In this document: positions 26,642-34,270 of the stretch, in pieces
Numbering within the stretch: position 1 is the stretch's first letter
Layout: each line of letters opens with the position of its first letter
Assembly: GCF_021730615.1 (NCBI RefSeq)
Contig: NZ_JAJLMN010000001.1
Coordinates: 1,302,501 to 1,366,500, forward strand
Direction of reading: 5' to 3'
DNA length: 64,000 nucleotides
DNA from: Lichenibacterium dinghuense
GTDB lineage: Bacteria; Pseudomonadota; Alphaproteobacteria; Rhizobiales; Beijerinckiaceae
Notes under the pieces: model-generated
The model's input: only the letters and a program-made list of their open reading frames with translations
Databases searched by the model: none
Told to the model about the DNA's origin: nothing
Translations under genes and position numbers: made by a program

Positions 26642-27703
26642 ATGAGCTTCCTGTCGATCGACCGCCTGACCAAGAGCTACGGCGACCATCAGGTGGTGCA
26701 GCGCTTCGACCTCGACGTGGCGCCCGGCGAGTTCATCACCTTCCTCGGCCCCTCGGGCTGCGGCAAGACCACGACGCTGCGCATGATCGCCGGCTTCGAG
26801 AGCGCGAGTTCGGGCACGATCCGCATCGCGGGGCGCGACGTCACGCACCTGCCGCCGAGCGCGCGGGGCGTCGGCATGGTGTTCCAGAACTACGCGCTGT
26901 TCCCCAACATGACGGTGGCGGGCAACGTCGCCTTCGGGCTCAAGGTCGCCAAGGCGTCCGCCGCGGAGACGCGCGAGCGCGTCGCCGCCATGCTGGACGT
27001 CGTGAAGCTCGGCGCCCTCGCCGACCGCTACCCCTACCAGATCTCCGGCGGCCAGCAGCAGCGCGTGGCGCTGGCCCGCGCGCTCGCCACCCGGCCGAAG
27101 CTGCTGCTGCTCGACGAGCCTTTGAGCGCGCTCGACGCCAAGGTGCGCGTCGCGCTGCGCGACGAGCTCAAGGCCCTTCAGCGGGACCTCGGCATCACCA
27201 CGGTGTTCGTCACCCACGACCAGGAGGAGGCCCTGTCCATGTCGGACAGGATCGTGGTCATGAGCGAGGGCCGCGTCGAGCAGCTCGGCACGCCGTTCGA
27301 GATCTACAACCGGCCGCGCACGCGCTTCGTGGCCTCCTTCATCGGCACGCTGAACGTGCTGAAGGCGCGCGTCGTCGACGCGGGGGCCGGCGCGATCCGC
27401 ATCGACGGGCAGGAGGCCCGCGTCGGCCGTCAGATCGCGGCCGCGGAGGGCGCCGACTGCACGCTGGCGCTGCGGCCCGAGGCCGTGTCGCTGCAGGACC
27501 CGGGCCACGGCTGCAACCGCCTCGGCGGCACAGTGGAGGACGTGGCCTTCCTCGGCGCTGTGGTGCGGATCAAGGTGGGGCTGGGCCAGGACCGCATCGT
27601 GCTCGACCGCTTCAACAGCCCCGGCCTGCCGCCGCCGAGCCCGGGCGAGCGCGTGACGCTGCATTTCTCGCCCGACGACCTCGTGCCGCTCGACAGCGCT
27701 TAG
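26642..27703 (+). CDS. ABC transporter ATP-binding protein
   Basis: A 353-residue importer ATPase of the PotA/FbpC/CysA-like group. It has Walker A GPSGCGKTTT near residue 36, Q-loop VFQNYALFPNM, signature SGGQQQRVALARAL near 137, Walker B LLLLDEPLSALD near 157 and the switch histidine VTHDQEEALS near 192. A C-terminal TOBE-type beta domain follows (about 240-353, LRPEAVSLQ). It is the last gene of the binding protein-permease-permease-ATPase operon. Confidence 0.96.
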   Translation: MSFLSIDRLTKSYGDHQVVQRFDLDVAPGEFITFLGPSGCGKTTTLRMIAGFESASSGTIRIAGRDVTHLPPSARGVGMVFQNYALFPNMTVAGNVAFGLKVAKASAAETRERVAAMLDVVKLGALADRYPYQISGGQQQRVALARALATRPKLLLLDEPLSALDAKVRVALRDELKALQRDLGITTVFVTHDQEEALSMSDRIVVMSEGRVEQLGTPFEIYNRPRTRFVASFIGTLNVLKARVVDAGAGAIRIDGQEARVGRQIAAAEGADCTLALRPEAVSLQDPGHGCNRLGGTVEDVAFLGAVVRIKVGLGQDRIVLDRFNSPGLPPPSPGERVTLHFSPDDLVPLDSA

Positions 27704-27789
27704 CGCCCACCCGCCGCGCCGCCGGCCCCCTTGCACCCCGCGCCGCCGCGCGGCAGGGTCGCCCCACACTCCACGGATACCGGACCGCC

Positions 27790-28221
27790 ATGCCGCTCCT
27801 CAGCCTCGACCACGCCCGCACCATCCTCGACGCCGCGCTGAAGGCCGGCACGGAGCACGGCTTCAAGCCGCTCGCCGTGGTGGTGCTCGACGCGCGGGGG
27901 GCGCTCAAGGCCTTCGCGGCGCAGGACGGCACCAGCCTCAAGCGCGGCGAGATCGCCCGCGGCAAGGCCGACGGCGCGCTCGCCATGGGCATCGGCTCGC
28001 GCGCGGTCGCCAAGATGGCGGCCGAGCGCCCGACCTTCGTAGCGGCGGCGACCCACGCGGTCGGCGGCTCGCTCGTCCCGGCGCCGGGCGGCGTGCTGAT
28101 CCTCGACGGGGGCGAGGTGGTGGGCGCCGTCGGCGTGTCCGGCGACCTCAGCGACAACGACGAGATCTGCGCGGTCGCCGGCATCGAAGCCGCCGGGCTC
28201 AAGGCCGAGACGGGCGCTTGA
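27790..28221 (+). CDS. GlcG/HbpS family heme-binding-like protein
   Basis: A 143-residue protein of the GlcG/HbpS family: N-terminal LDHARTILDAALKAG, PLAVVVLDARGALKAFAAQDGTS, then GKADGALAMGIGSRA and GGVLILDGGEVVGAVGVSGDL followed by DNDEICAVAGIEAAG. HbpS of Streptomyces binds heme and signals oxidative stress; GlcG sits in glycolate operons with unknown function. It has no signal peptide. It lies 86 bases after the ABC importer in the same direction, so it could belong to that unit. A hairpin follows at once. Confidence 0.9.
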   Translation: MPLLSLDHARTILDAALKAGTEHGFKPLAVVVLDARGALKAFAAQDGTSLKRGEIARGKADGALAMGIGSRAVAKMAAERPTFVAAATHAVGGSLVPAPGGVLILDGGEVVGAVGVSGDLSDNDEICAVAGIEAAGLKAETGA

Positions 28222-28249
28222 GGCGAAATCCAAAGCCAGGCTTTCGCCT
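28221..28249 (+). terminator. Hairpin after the GlcG/HbpS gene
   Basis: Perfect 8-bp inverted repeat AGGCGAAA / TTTCGCCT with a 13-base loop, beginning at the last base of the stop codon. It has no T tract, but the place directly after the last gene of the run supports a terminator or mRNA-stabilising stem. Confidence 0.55.
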
Positions 28250-28298
28250 GTAGAGATCTCCGCCGCATCTGACCCGAGATGAGGACATCCTAAAATTT

Positions 28299-28352
28299 CA
28301 GCAATCATCCGATTATTGAGCGGGGATTGCTGAACCGCATCGGAGAGCGGTT
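28299..28352 (+). promoter_or_regulatory. Two consecutive stems in the leader of a small secreted protein
   Basis: The first stem is CAGCAATC / GATTGCTG (28299-28306 with 28325-28332). It is followed without gap by AACCGC / GCGGTT (28333-28338 with 28347-28352), ending in TGTTTG. The region is AT-rich compared with its surroundings and ends 34 bases before the ATG at 28387. The arrangement resembles an attenuator-like leader, but could also be a terminator and promoter boundary. Confidence 0.4.
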
Positions 28353-28386
28353 TGTTTGAGGACCAGAACATATTCGGGAGGTCCTC

Positions 28387-28617
28387 ATGCGTGTACTCTT
28401 GAGCGCAGCGTTCGTTGCTGCGTCCCTGTCGGCGATCGTGATCGCGCCGATGCCGGCCTCGGCGGATTCGGCGATCGAGGAGCTTCGGAAAACGGAGGTC
28501 CAGACGGCTGAGCCGCCGGCCGTCGACCCTGCGCCGACGGCCGGCACCACGCAGCCGCGCGTGTCGCATCGGAGCAACCATCACCACGGGACGCGGCGCA
28601 TCGACCGCGACGACTGA
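28387..28617 (+). CDS. Small secreted hypothetical protein
   Basis: A 76-residue predicted exported protein, not recognised. The signal peptide is MRVLLSAAFVAASLSAIVIAPMPASA, and GGGAGG stands before the ATG. The mature part is about 50 residues, disordered-looking, with acidic then Pro/Thr-rich sequence, a HRSNHHHG histidine cluster and an RRIDRDD end. The cluster could bind metal, but nothing else supports that. It has its own structured leader. Confidence 0.65.
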   Translation: MRVLLSAAFVAASLSAIVIAPMPASADSAIEELRKTEVQTAEPPAVDPAPTAGTTQPRVSHRSNHHHGTRRIDRDD

Positions 28618-28749
28618 TCCGGGATCCGGCCGGATGCCTTGACGGCAGCCCAGGCGGCGCTCGAGCGAGGCCGGCATCCGCGTCGCGGAGCGATCGAGCG
28701 GATGCCGCATCACGCCATGCTCGCCGCCGCCGAGCCGGGCGAGACCGGA

Positions 28750-29643
28750 TCAGGCCAGCCCGTGGTCCCTGAACCAGCTCTGCGCCTTGCCCCAGGCGTC
28801 GCGCGCGGCGTCGGGTCGGTAGCTCGGGCGGTAGTCGGCGAAGAAGCCGTGCGGCGCGTCGGGGTAGACGACGATCTCGGATCTCGTGCCCTTCAACTCG
28901 GCCTGCATGGCCGTGATCAGGTCCGGCGGGATGTTGTCGTCGTGGCCGCCGTAGAGGCCCAGCACCGGCACGGTCACGTCGTGGCCGAAGTCGAGCGGGT
29001 TCTGCGGCTTTATCGCGGTCGGCGGCGAGGCCTTGCCGCCGAGGATGCCGTAGAAGGCCACGGCCGCCTTCAGCTTCGGGTCGTGGCGGGCGTAGAGCCA
29101 GATCATGCGGCCGCCCCAGCAGAAGCCGGTGGCGCCGACCCGCGTGGGATCGCCCCTGCCGCCGTTCGTCGTGGCATAGGCCACCGTGGCGTCGAGGTCG
29201 CCCATCGCCTGTGCGTCCGGCACCTTGGGCACGATGTCGGTGACGATGGTTCTCACGTCGGCGTGGGCGGGGTCGCCCTGGCGGGCGAACAGCTCCGGCG
29301 CCACCGCGAGGTAGCCGAGCTTCGCGTAACGGCGGCAGATGTCCTTGATGTATTCGTGGACGCCGAAGATCTCCTCGATCACCACCATGACCGGGAACGG
29401 CCCCGCCCCCTCCGGCATGGCGCGATAGGCGGGGATCTGCCCGTCGGCGGTGGGGATCTTGACCTCGCCGGCCACGAGCCCGTCCGCCGGCGTGGTGATG
29501 ACCTGCGCCATCACGGGGTCGGCCGCCAGCGCGAAGCCGGTGCCGAGCGCGGCGACCAGGAAGGTGCGGCGGTCGGCGGTCGGGACCTCGCCGGGCCGCG
29601 GAAGCTGGTCGGGGTGCTGGGGTTGGGTGTTGCGGAACATCAT
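28750..29643 (-). CDS. Dienelactone hydrolase family protein, exported
   Basis: A 297-residue alpha/beta hydrolase of the dienelactone hydrolase family with an N-terminal twin-arginine-like leader (ADRRTFLVAALGTGFALAA near residues 24-45). The catalytic cysteine is in GFCWGGRM near residue 175, the acid in GGHDDNIPP near 235 and histidine in DAPHGFF near 270; the substrate-site glutamate is in VIEEIFGVHEY. Known members open cyclic lactones, but exported relatives have unknown substrates. The start is at ATG 29643, with GAGGA upstream; an ATG at 29664 has no site. Confidence 0.92.
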   Translation of the reverse strand: MMFRNTQPQHPDQLPRPGEVPTADRRTFLVAALGTGFALAADPVMAQVITTPADGLVAGEVKIPTADGQIPAYRAMPEGAGPFPVMVVIEEIFGVHEYIKDICRRYAKLGYLAVAPELFARQGDPAHADVRTIVTDIVPKVPDAQAMGDLDATVAYATTNGGRGDPTRVGATGFCWGGRMIWLYARHDPKLKAAVAFYGILGGKASPPTAIKPQNPLDFGHDVTVPVLGLYGGHDDNIPPDLITAMQAELKGTRSEIVVYPDAPHGFFADYRPSYRPDAARDAWGKAQSWFRDHGLA

Positions 29644-29705
29644 GGGCGTGGTCCTCAGAGGCACCTTGGGTCGAACGACTTCCCATCCGCTCGAAGAGCC
29701 AAGCC

Positions 29706-30215
29706 TCAGCGTGGTGGGCAGAGAAGCAGAGTCAGAAACATCTTTTTCTGCGGCGCGGGTAGGTTTCTGAACGCCGCGAGCCCGCTTCGACTCTGCGCGA
29801 TCGCAGCCCGAGCATTCGACATCCTGTAACGCGCGCCCACATCGTAGTCGGCGCGGTGACGCTCCTCCTGCAAAGCGGCGAACGTGCCCGCGAAGATGAG
29901 GAAATCTCGCCCGAAGAAACCCGTCGGCGCGAACGGAGCATATTTCGCTGGCGGCGCCCTCTTTGACAGTGTGAGGCAGAGCTCCTTGATGGCGCGATGG
30001 TCGACGCTGCGATGGACCAGAGCGTAGCGAAGCGTGTTCTGATGAAATGCTCCGACCACCTCGTCGGCGAGGGCTGTCAACGTCGCGTGGAACAGAGCAT
30101 AGTAGGCGCTCGATACCGCACGGCGGAGGTCGACTTGCCGAGGCGGGCCGGCGAGCGGTGCTGCGACCAGCCTTTCCGCCTGCTCAAGCAGGTGGTCCGG
30201 GTTGAGAATCGGCAT
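29706..30215 (-). CDS. HEPN domain protein, putative toxin-like RNase
   Basis: A 169-residue helical protein of the HEPN superfamily. The hallmark first helix pair is RRAVSSAYYALFHATLTALAD (residues 31-51). An R-x4-H motif appears as RYALVH (63-68), the pattern used for RNA cleavage in HEPN toxins. The late segment EERHRADYDVGARY (118-130) is also typical of these proteins. The start at 30215 lies inside the upstream gene's 3' end, an overlap of 32 bases, so the two are coupled. Base composition here is less GC-rich than the neighbouring housekeeping genes, consistent with acquisition. Toxin function is inferred. Confidence 0.75.
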   Translation of the reverse strand: MPILNPDHLLEQAERLVAAPLAGPPRQVDLRRAVSSAYYALFHATLTALADEVVGAFHQNTLRYALVHRSVDHRAIKELCLTLSKRAPPAKYAPFAPTGFFGRDFLIFAGTFAALQEERHRADYDVGARYRMSNARAAIAQSRSGLAAFRNLPAPQKKMFLTLLLCPPR

Positions 30216-30489
30216 CCGCTGCGAGTTCGCTCTCGTTTGTGAAATCGACAAACGGAAACCTGTCGTCTCCGACCGCCTGCAGCGCTTGGCGCAGGTCCAC
30301 GATGACGTTCGCCATCTCATCGCCGCTCAGGCTCGCGTCGTCGCCCACCAGCACGACCGTCACCCGAAGGCCTTCCAGACCGTCCGCGTCAACATCCGGT
30401 GCGGTCGCAATGCTCGCGATATCGTGCCCCGGCAAGGATGTGGTGGCAACCTTGCCGACGAGCCTGTCGAGATCGAGCTGTATTCCCAT
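30184..30489 (-). CDS. HEPN-associated small protein, possible antitoxin-like partner
   Basis: A 101-residue acidic protein encoded directly upstream of, and overlapping, the HEPN gene. It lacks the GS-x10-D-x-D signature of MNT nucleotidyltransferases that usually accompany HEPN toxins. Visible features are VTVVLVGDDASLSGDEMANVIVDLRQAL (a beta strand then helix) and DRFPFVDFTNES. No known antitoxin family was recognised. The order (small acidic gene first, HEPN second) matches antitoxin-toxin operons. Confidence 0.65.
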   Translation of the reverse strand: MGIQLDLDRLVGKVATTSLPGHDIASIATAPDVDADGLEGLRVTVVLVGDDASLSGDEMANVIVDLRQALQAVGDDRFPFVDFTNESELAADADSQPGPPA

Positions 30490-30576
30490 AGCTTCAGGCT
30501 AACAGCTCCGTGAATCGGGGCAAGATCCTCTGAAGCGACGCGGCGATGGAACTGTTCAGATCGAAATCGATACCGT

Positions 30577-31101
30577 TCAGCCCGCGCTCCGCCACGCCCA
30601 CGGCCGCCTCGGGTCGGCCGGCTGCTCCGAGCCACCGTGGCCGGGCTGGTAGAAGTCCGTCATCACGGGCGCCTTGCCGCCCTCCAGCGCGCGCAGCGTC
30701 GGCCCGTCCTCGATCAGGAAGGCGTCGAAGCCGCAGCGCCGCATGAGTTGGAGTTGGTCCCACAGCACGTCGCCGACGGCGCGGATCTCGCCCTTGAAGC
30801 CGTGCTGGCCGCGCAGGATCGACGCCTTGGAGAAGGCGCGGCCGTCGCCGAACTTCGGGAAGGACAGGGCCACGAGGCTCAGCCGGTCGAGGTCGGGCAG
30901 GATCGCGTCCACCATCTCGCCCGCGTCGAGCTTCACGCCGACCGGCGCGTTGCTGCCGCGCCGGCCTTCGGCCCCGAGGGCCGACCACTGCTTGAGCGAC
31001 ATCACGGTCGGCCCTGTGTTCGGTCCTTGGCCCGGCTGCTCGCCCTCGGGCAGGCTGTGCCACGGGTCGTCGACGAAGGCCCCGTCCTTGTAGAGTCGCA
31101 T
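30577..31101 (-). CDS. DUF934 domain-containing protein, sulfite reduction cluster
   Basis: A 174-residue protein of the DUF934 family, found almost only beside cysI/cysH in alpha- and betaproteobacteria. Landmarks are VGVKLDAGEMVDAILPDL, LVALSFPKFGDGRAFSKASILR and GEIRAVGDVLWDQLQLMRRCGFDAF. It is probably an accessory to sulfite or APS reduction; the biochemistry is not established. Its ATG overlaps the cysH stop by one base (TGATG). It is the last gene of the DUF2849-cysI-cysH-DUF934 operon. Confidence 0.92.
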   Translation of the reverse strand: MRLYKDGAFVDDPWHSLPEGEQPGQGPNTGPTVMSLKQWSALGAEGRRGSNAPVGVKLDAGEMVDAILPDLDRLSLVALSFPKFGDGRAFSKASILRGQHGFKGEIRAVGDVLWDQLQLMRRCGFDAFLIEDGPTLRALEGGKAPVMTDFYQPGHGGSEQPADPRRPWAWRSAG

Positions 31102-31835
31102 CAGATGTCCTGTCCGGCCGAAAGGATGCCGAGGTGGATGCCGCATTCCGTCTTGCCCTTGCCGCGCCAGCGGCCGGCGCGGGCGTCCTCGCCGGGCTTC
31201 ACCGGCGACGTGCAGGGGATGCAGCCGATCGAGGGATAGCCCTTCGCCACCATGCGGTGGCGGGGCAACGCGTGCCGGTCGAGGTAGCGCAGGAGGTCGG
31301 ACGCGTCCCAACCCGCCAGCGGGTTGATCTTCACCCGCTCGCCCTCGGCCTCGAACAGCGGCAGGGCGGCGCGGGTGGAGCTTTGGAACCGCTTCCGGCC
31401 GGTGATCCAGGCGTCGTAGCCCTCGATGGCGTGGGCCAGCGGCTTCACCTTGCGGATGTCGCAGCAGCGGTCGGGGTCGCTCGACCACAGGAAGCCCTCG
31501 GGGTCGAGCGCGGCGAGGTCCTCCTCGGAGGGCTGCACGGCCCGCACGTCGGTGAGGCCGAGCAGGTTCACCAACTCGTCGCGGTAGTCCAGCGTCTCGG
31601 GGAACAGGAAGCCCGTGTCCACGAAGACCACCGGCGTCGCCTTCTCGACCTGCGCCACCATGTGGAGCAGCACGGCCGAGTCGGCGCCGAAGCTCGACAC
31701 CAGCGCGATGCGGCCCGGAAACAGGTCCTGGATGGCCAGGCGCAGCAGCGCGCCGGACCCCATGGCCGCGAAACGAGCGCCCAGCCGCGATGCCGCGACC
31801 TGGTCGCCGAACAACGTCACGTCATGAGCGCTCAT
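31101..31835 (-). CDS. cysH: Adenylyl-sulfate (APS) reductase, assimilatory
   Basis: Reduces adenylyl sulfate to sulfite in assimilation, 244 residues. The PP-loop pattern is VSSFGADSAVLLHM near residue 47. Four cysteines for a [4Fe-4S] cluster are present, DRCCDIRK near 123 and IGCIPCT near 207, followed by the catalytic ECGIH at the C-terminus. The two CC pairs indicate the APS-using iron-sulfur type rather than the cluster-free PAPS type. It starts five bases after the cysI stop. Confidence 0.95.
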   Translation of the reverse strand: MSAHDVTLFGDQVAASRLGARFAAMGSGALLRLAIQDLFPGRIALVSSFGADSAVLLHMVAQVEKATPVVFVDTGFLFPETLDYRDELVNLLGLTDVRAVQPSEEDLAALDPEGFLWSSDPDRCCDIRKVKPLAHAIEGYDAWITGRKRFQSSTRAALPLFEAEGERVKINPLAGWDASDLLRYLDRHALPRHRMVAKGYPSIGCIPCTSPVKPGEDARAGRWRGKGKTECGIHLGILSAGQDI

Positions 31836-31840
31836 CGGGT

Positions 31841-33511
31841 TCAGATCTCCCGGCCGGCGTCGCGCTCGTAAAGCGCCTTCTTGAACGGGGCCATGCCGAC
31901 GCGGCGGTAGGCGGCGAGGAAGCCCTCGTCGGCCCCCTCGCGCAGACCGAGGTAGGTGTCGACCACGGTCTCGATGGCGTCGACGACGTCGTCGGTCGAG
32001 AAGCCCGGCCCGGTGAGGTCGCCCAGCGAGGCGGTCTCGTCGCCCGAGCCGCCGAGCGTGATCTGGTAGGTTTCCTCGCCCTTCCGGTCGAGGCCGAGGA
32101 TGCCGATGTGGCCGACGTGGTGGTGGCCGCAGGCGTTGATGCAGCCCGAGATCTTGATCTTGAGCTCGCCGATGTCCTTGGCCCGCGCCCCGTCGCCGAA
32201 GCGCTCCGAGATGCGCTGCGCCACGGGGATCGAGCGCGCGGTCGCCAGCGCGCAGTAATCCAGGCCCGGGCACGCGATGATGTCTGTCACGAGGCCGGCG
32301 TTGGGGGTCGCGAGCTTGGCGGCGTCGAGCGCGTCGTAGAGCGCCGGCAGGTCGTCGAGCGCGACGTCGGTCAGCACGAGGTTCTGCTCGTGGCTCACGC
32401 GCACCTCGCCGAAGGAGTAGCGGTCGGCGAGGTCGGCCACCGCGTCCATCTGCTCCGCCGAGGCGTCGCCGGGGATGCCGCCGATGGGCTTCAGCGAGAT
32501 CGTCACGATGCCGTAGCCGGGCTCGCGGTGCTCCGCCACGTTGACGTCCACGAAGGCGGCGAAGCGCGGGTCCGCGGCGCGGCGCGCCGCCACCGCGTCC
32601 GAAGCGGCCGGGCGCTGCGCGTGGGCCGGGGGCGCGAAATAGGCGCGGATGCGCTCCACGTCGTCGGCCGGCAGCGTCAGGCCCTTCGGGCCCTTGGCGA
32701 ACTCGGCCTCCACGGCCTCGCGCATCGGCTCGGCGCCCTTCTCGTGCACCAGGATCTTGATGCGCGCCTTGTACTTGTTGTCGCGGCGCCCTTCGAGGTT
32801 GTAGACGCGCACGATCGCGTCCACGTAGGCGAGTAGGTCCGCCTCTGGCAGGAAGTCGCGGATGGGATGACCGATCATCGGCGTGCGGCCGAGCCCGCCG
32901 CCCACGTAGACCTTGAAGCCCAGCGCGCCCGCGGCGTCCTTCACGACCTGGAGCCCGATGTCGTGGGCCTGGATCACGGCGCGGTCGCGCGTCGAGCCCG
33001 TCACCGCGATCTTGAACTTGCGCGGCAGGAACGAATACTCGGGGTGGAGCGAGGACCACTGCCGAAGGATCTCGGCATAGGGGCGCGGGTCCGCGACCTC
33101 GTCGGCGGCGGCGCCGGCGAAGTGGTCGGCCGTGACGTTGCGGATGCAGTTGCCCGAGGTCTGGATGGCGTGCATCTCGACGGTCGCGAGCTCGGCCAGG
33201 ATGTCCGGGCAGTCCTGCAGCGCCGGCCAGTTGTACTGGATGTTCTGGCGCGTGGTGAAATGCCCGTAGCCGCGGTCATAGCGGCGCGCGATGTGGGCCA
33301 GCATCCGCATCTGCTTCGAGCGCAGCGAGCCGTAGGGGATCGCGACGCGCAGCATGTAGGCGTGGAGCTGCAGGTACACGCCGTTCATCAGGCGGTGCAG
33401 CTTGAACTGGTCCTCGGTCAGCTCGCCCGCGAGGCGGCGCCCGGTCTGGTCGCGGAACTGCGCGACCCGCTCCGCCACGAACTGGGCGTCGAACTCGTCA
33501 TACCGATACAT
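31841..33511 (-). CDS. cysI: Sulfite reductase, siroheme protein (nitrite/sulfite reductase family)
   Basis: A 556-residue siroheme and [4Fe-4S] reductase, predicted to reduce sulfite to sulfide from its place in the operon. Two ferredoxin-like half domains and two catalytic domains are visible. Substrate/siroheme-binding stretches are TTRQNIQYNW and TSGNCIRNVT, and the cluster cysteines lie in ACPGLDYC and KISGCINACGHH. The start at 33511 (MYRYDEFDAQFVAERV) fits the family; the frame extends upstream into non-homologous sequence. It overlaps DUF2849 by 14 bases. Confidence 0.95.
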   Translation of the reverse strand: MYRYDEFDAQFVAERVAQFRDQTGRRLAGELTEDQFKLHRLMNGVYLQLHAYMLRVAIPYGSLRSKQMRMLAHIARRYDRGYGHFTTRQNIQYNWPALQDCPDILAELATVEMHAIQTSGNCIRNVTADHFAGAAADEVADPRPYAEILRQWSSLHPEYSFLPRKFKIAVTGSTRDRAVIQAHDIGLQVVKDAAGALGFKVYVGGGLGRTPMIGHPIRDFLPEADLLAYVDAIVRVYNLEGRRDNKYKARIKILVHEKGAEPMREAVEAEFAKGPKGLTLPADDVERIRAYFAPPAHAQRPAASDAVAARRAADPRFAAFVDVNVAEHREPGYGIVTISLKPIGGIPGDASAEQMDAVADLADRYSFGEVRVSHEQNLVLTDVALDDLPALYDALDAAKLATPNAGLVTDIIACPGLDYCALATARSIPVAQRISERFGDGARAKDIGELKIKISGCINACGHHHVGHIGILGLDRKGEETYQITLGGSGDETASLGDLTGPGFSTDDVVDAIETVVDTYLGLREGADEGFLAAYRRVGMAPFKKALYERDAGREI

Positions 33512-33830
33512 CGTCGTCCTCCTGCACCGCGGCCGGGGTCGATCCGGGCTTGGTGAACGCGGGAAGAATGGTGGGGCCGCGGGCACGGATCGCCTCGCGG
33601 AGCTTGGTGGGCACGACCGAGCCGCCGGCCGTCGACACGTCGACCGCGTAGACGTCGACGACCAGGCTCGCCGCCTCGGCGGCGCGGCCGAGCTCCAGCC
33701 CCGCCGCGCTCTCGGCCTTGCCGGAATAGAGGGCGGCCCGGTCCAGCCGCTCGCTCCAGCCGCCGCCGGCGTCGAGGAACACGACCGCCCCGTCGGCGAG
33801 GCGACTGGCGGTGACGATCTGGGCCATCAT
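33498..33830 (-). CDS. DUF2849 domain-containing protein
   Basis: A 110-residue protein of the DUF2849 family, found as the first small gene of cysI operons in alphaproteobacteria. The N-terminus MMAQIVTASRLADGAVVFLD and the later AYAVDV-like VVDVYAVDV and KLREAIRARGP segments fit. It is probably a small beta-rich accessory. Two ATG codons stand in tandem (33830 and 33827). Siroheme synthase cysG, often just upstream in relatives, is not present here. Confidence 0.88.
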   Translation of the reverse strand: MMAQIVTASRLADGAVVFLDAGGGWSERLDRAALYSGKAESAAGLELGRAAEAASLVVDVYAVDVSTAGGSVVPTKLREAIRARGPTILPAFTKPGSTPAAVQEDDDVSV

Positions 33831-33914
33831 GGGCGAACTCGCTCGCGGTGTCGTTCCGGGCGAGCCGTGTCGCACGCCGCCCCGGTGGCTGCAACGGCCG
33901 ATGCCGCCGGTTCC

Positions 33915-33985
33915 GAAGCGGATATAGAATTCCCCACTGAAAATACGAGAATTATGAAATAGGACATGACAGATTTGTGTTTTTG
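33915..33985 (-). promoter_or_regulatory. AT-rich promoter region of the sulfite operon
   Basis: Between the DUF2849 start and tRNA-Val, about 350 bases hold no gene. Within it, 33915-33985 is strikingly AT-rich for this genome and contains TATATCC-like and TTCATAATTCTCG stretches on the minus strand, 85-155 bases before the first gene. It probably carries the promoter and activator sites of the cys operon. No exact regulator box can be assigned. Confidence 0.4.
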
Positions 33986-34177
33986 CGGCCGGGCGGCCAT
34001 CTGAGCAGCGGGCCGGCGCGACGCTCCGCACCTTGCGGGGTTGTAGGGTCCATGCTCATCTCACCTTGTCAGCGGTGCGGGAGCCGGCTATTCCGGGGGC
34101 CGCCACCGCCGATCAGGAGCCGAGACCGGCCCCGATCAAGAGCGGAAGGTCTGAGAAGCGTGGCATCCCAGAGCGTC

Positions 34178-34250
34178 GGGCGGTTAGCTCAGTCGGTAGA
34201 GCGTCTCGTTTACACCGAGAATGTCGGCGGTTCGAGCCCGTCACCGCCCA
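34178..34250 (+). tRNA. tRNA-Val (anticodon TAC)
   Basis: A complete cloverleaf: acceptor GGGCGGT pairs with ACCGCCC, D arm GCTC-N-GAGC, anticodon stem TCTCG/CGAGA with loop TTTACAC giving TAC, and T arm with GTTCGAGCC. The discriminator is A at 34250. The next bases are CCG, so the CCA end is not encoded. Confidence 0.95.
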
Positions 34251-34270
34251 CCGCGCCCCGCGCGCGCCGG

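Noticed and set aside
33977-34270. Upstream extension of the ClpP-like gene to 33977
   Set aside because: The frame stays open through tRNA-Val; the tRNA is clearly real, and the extension has no signal-peptide-like start.
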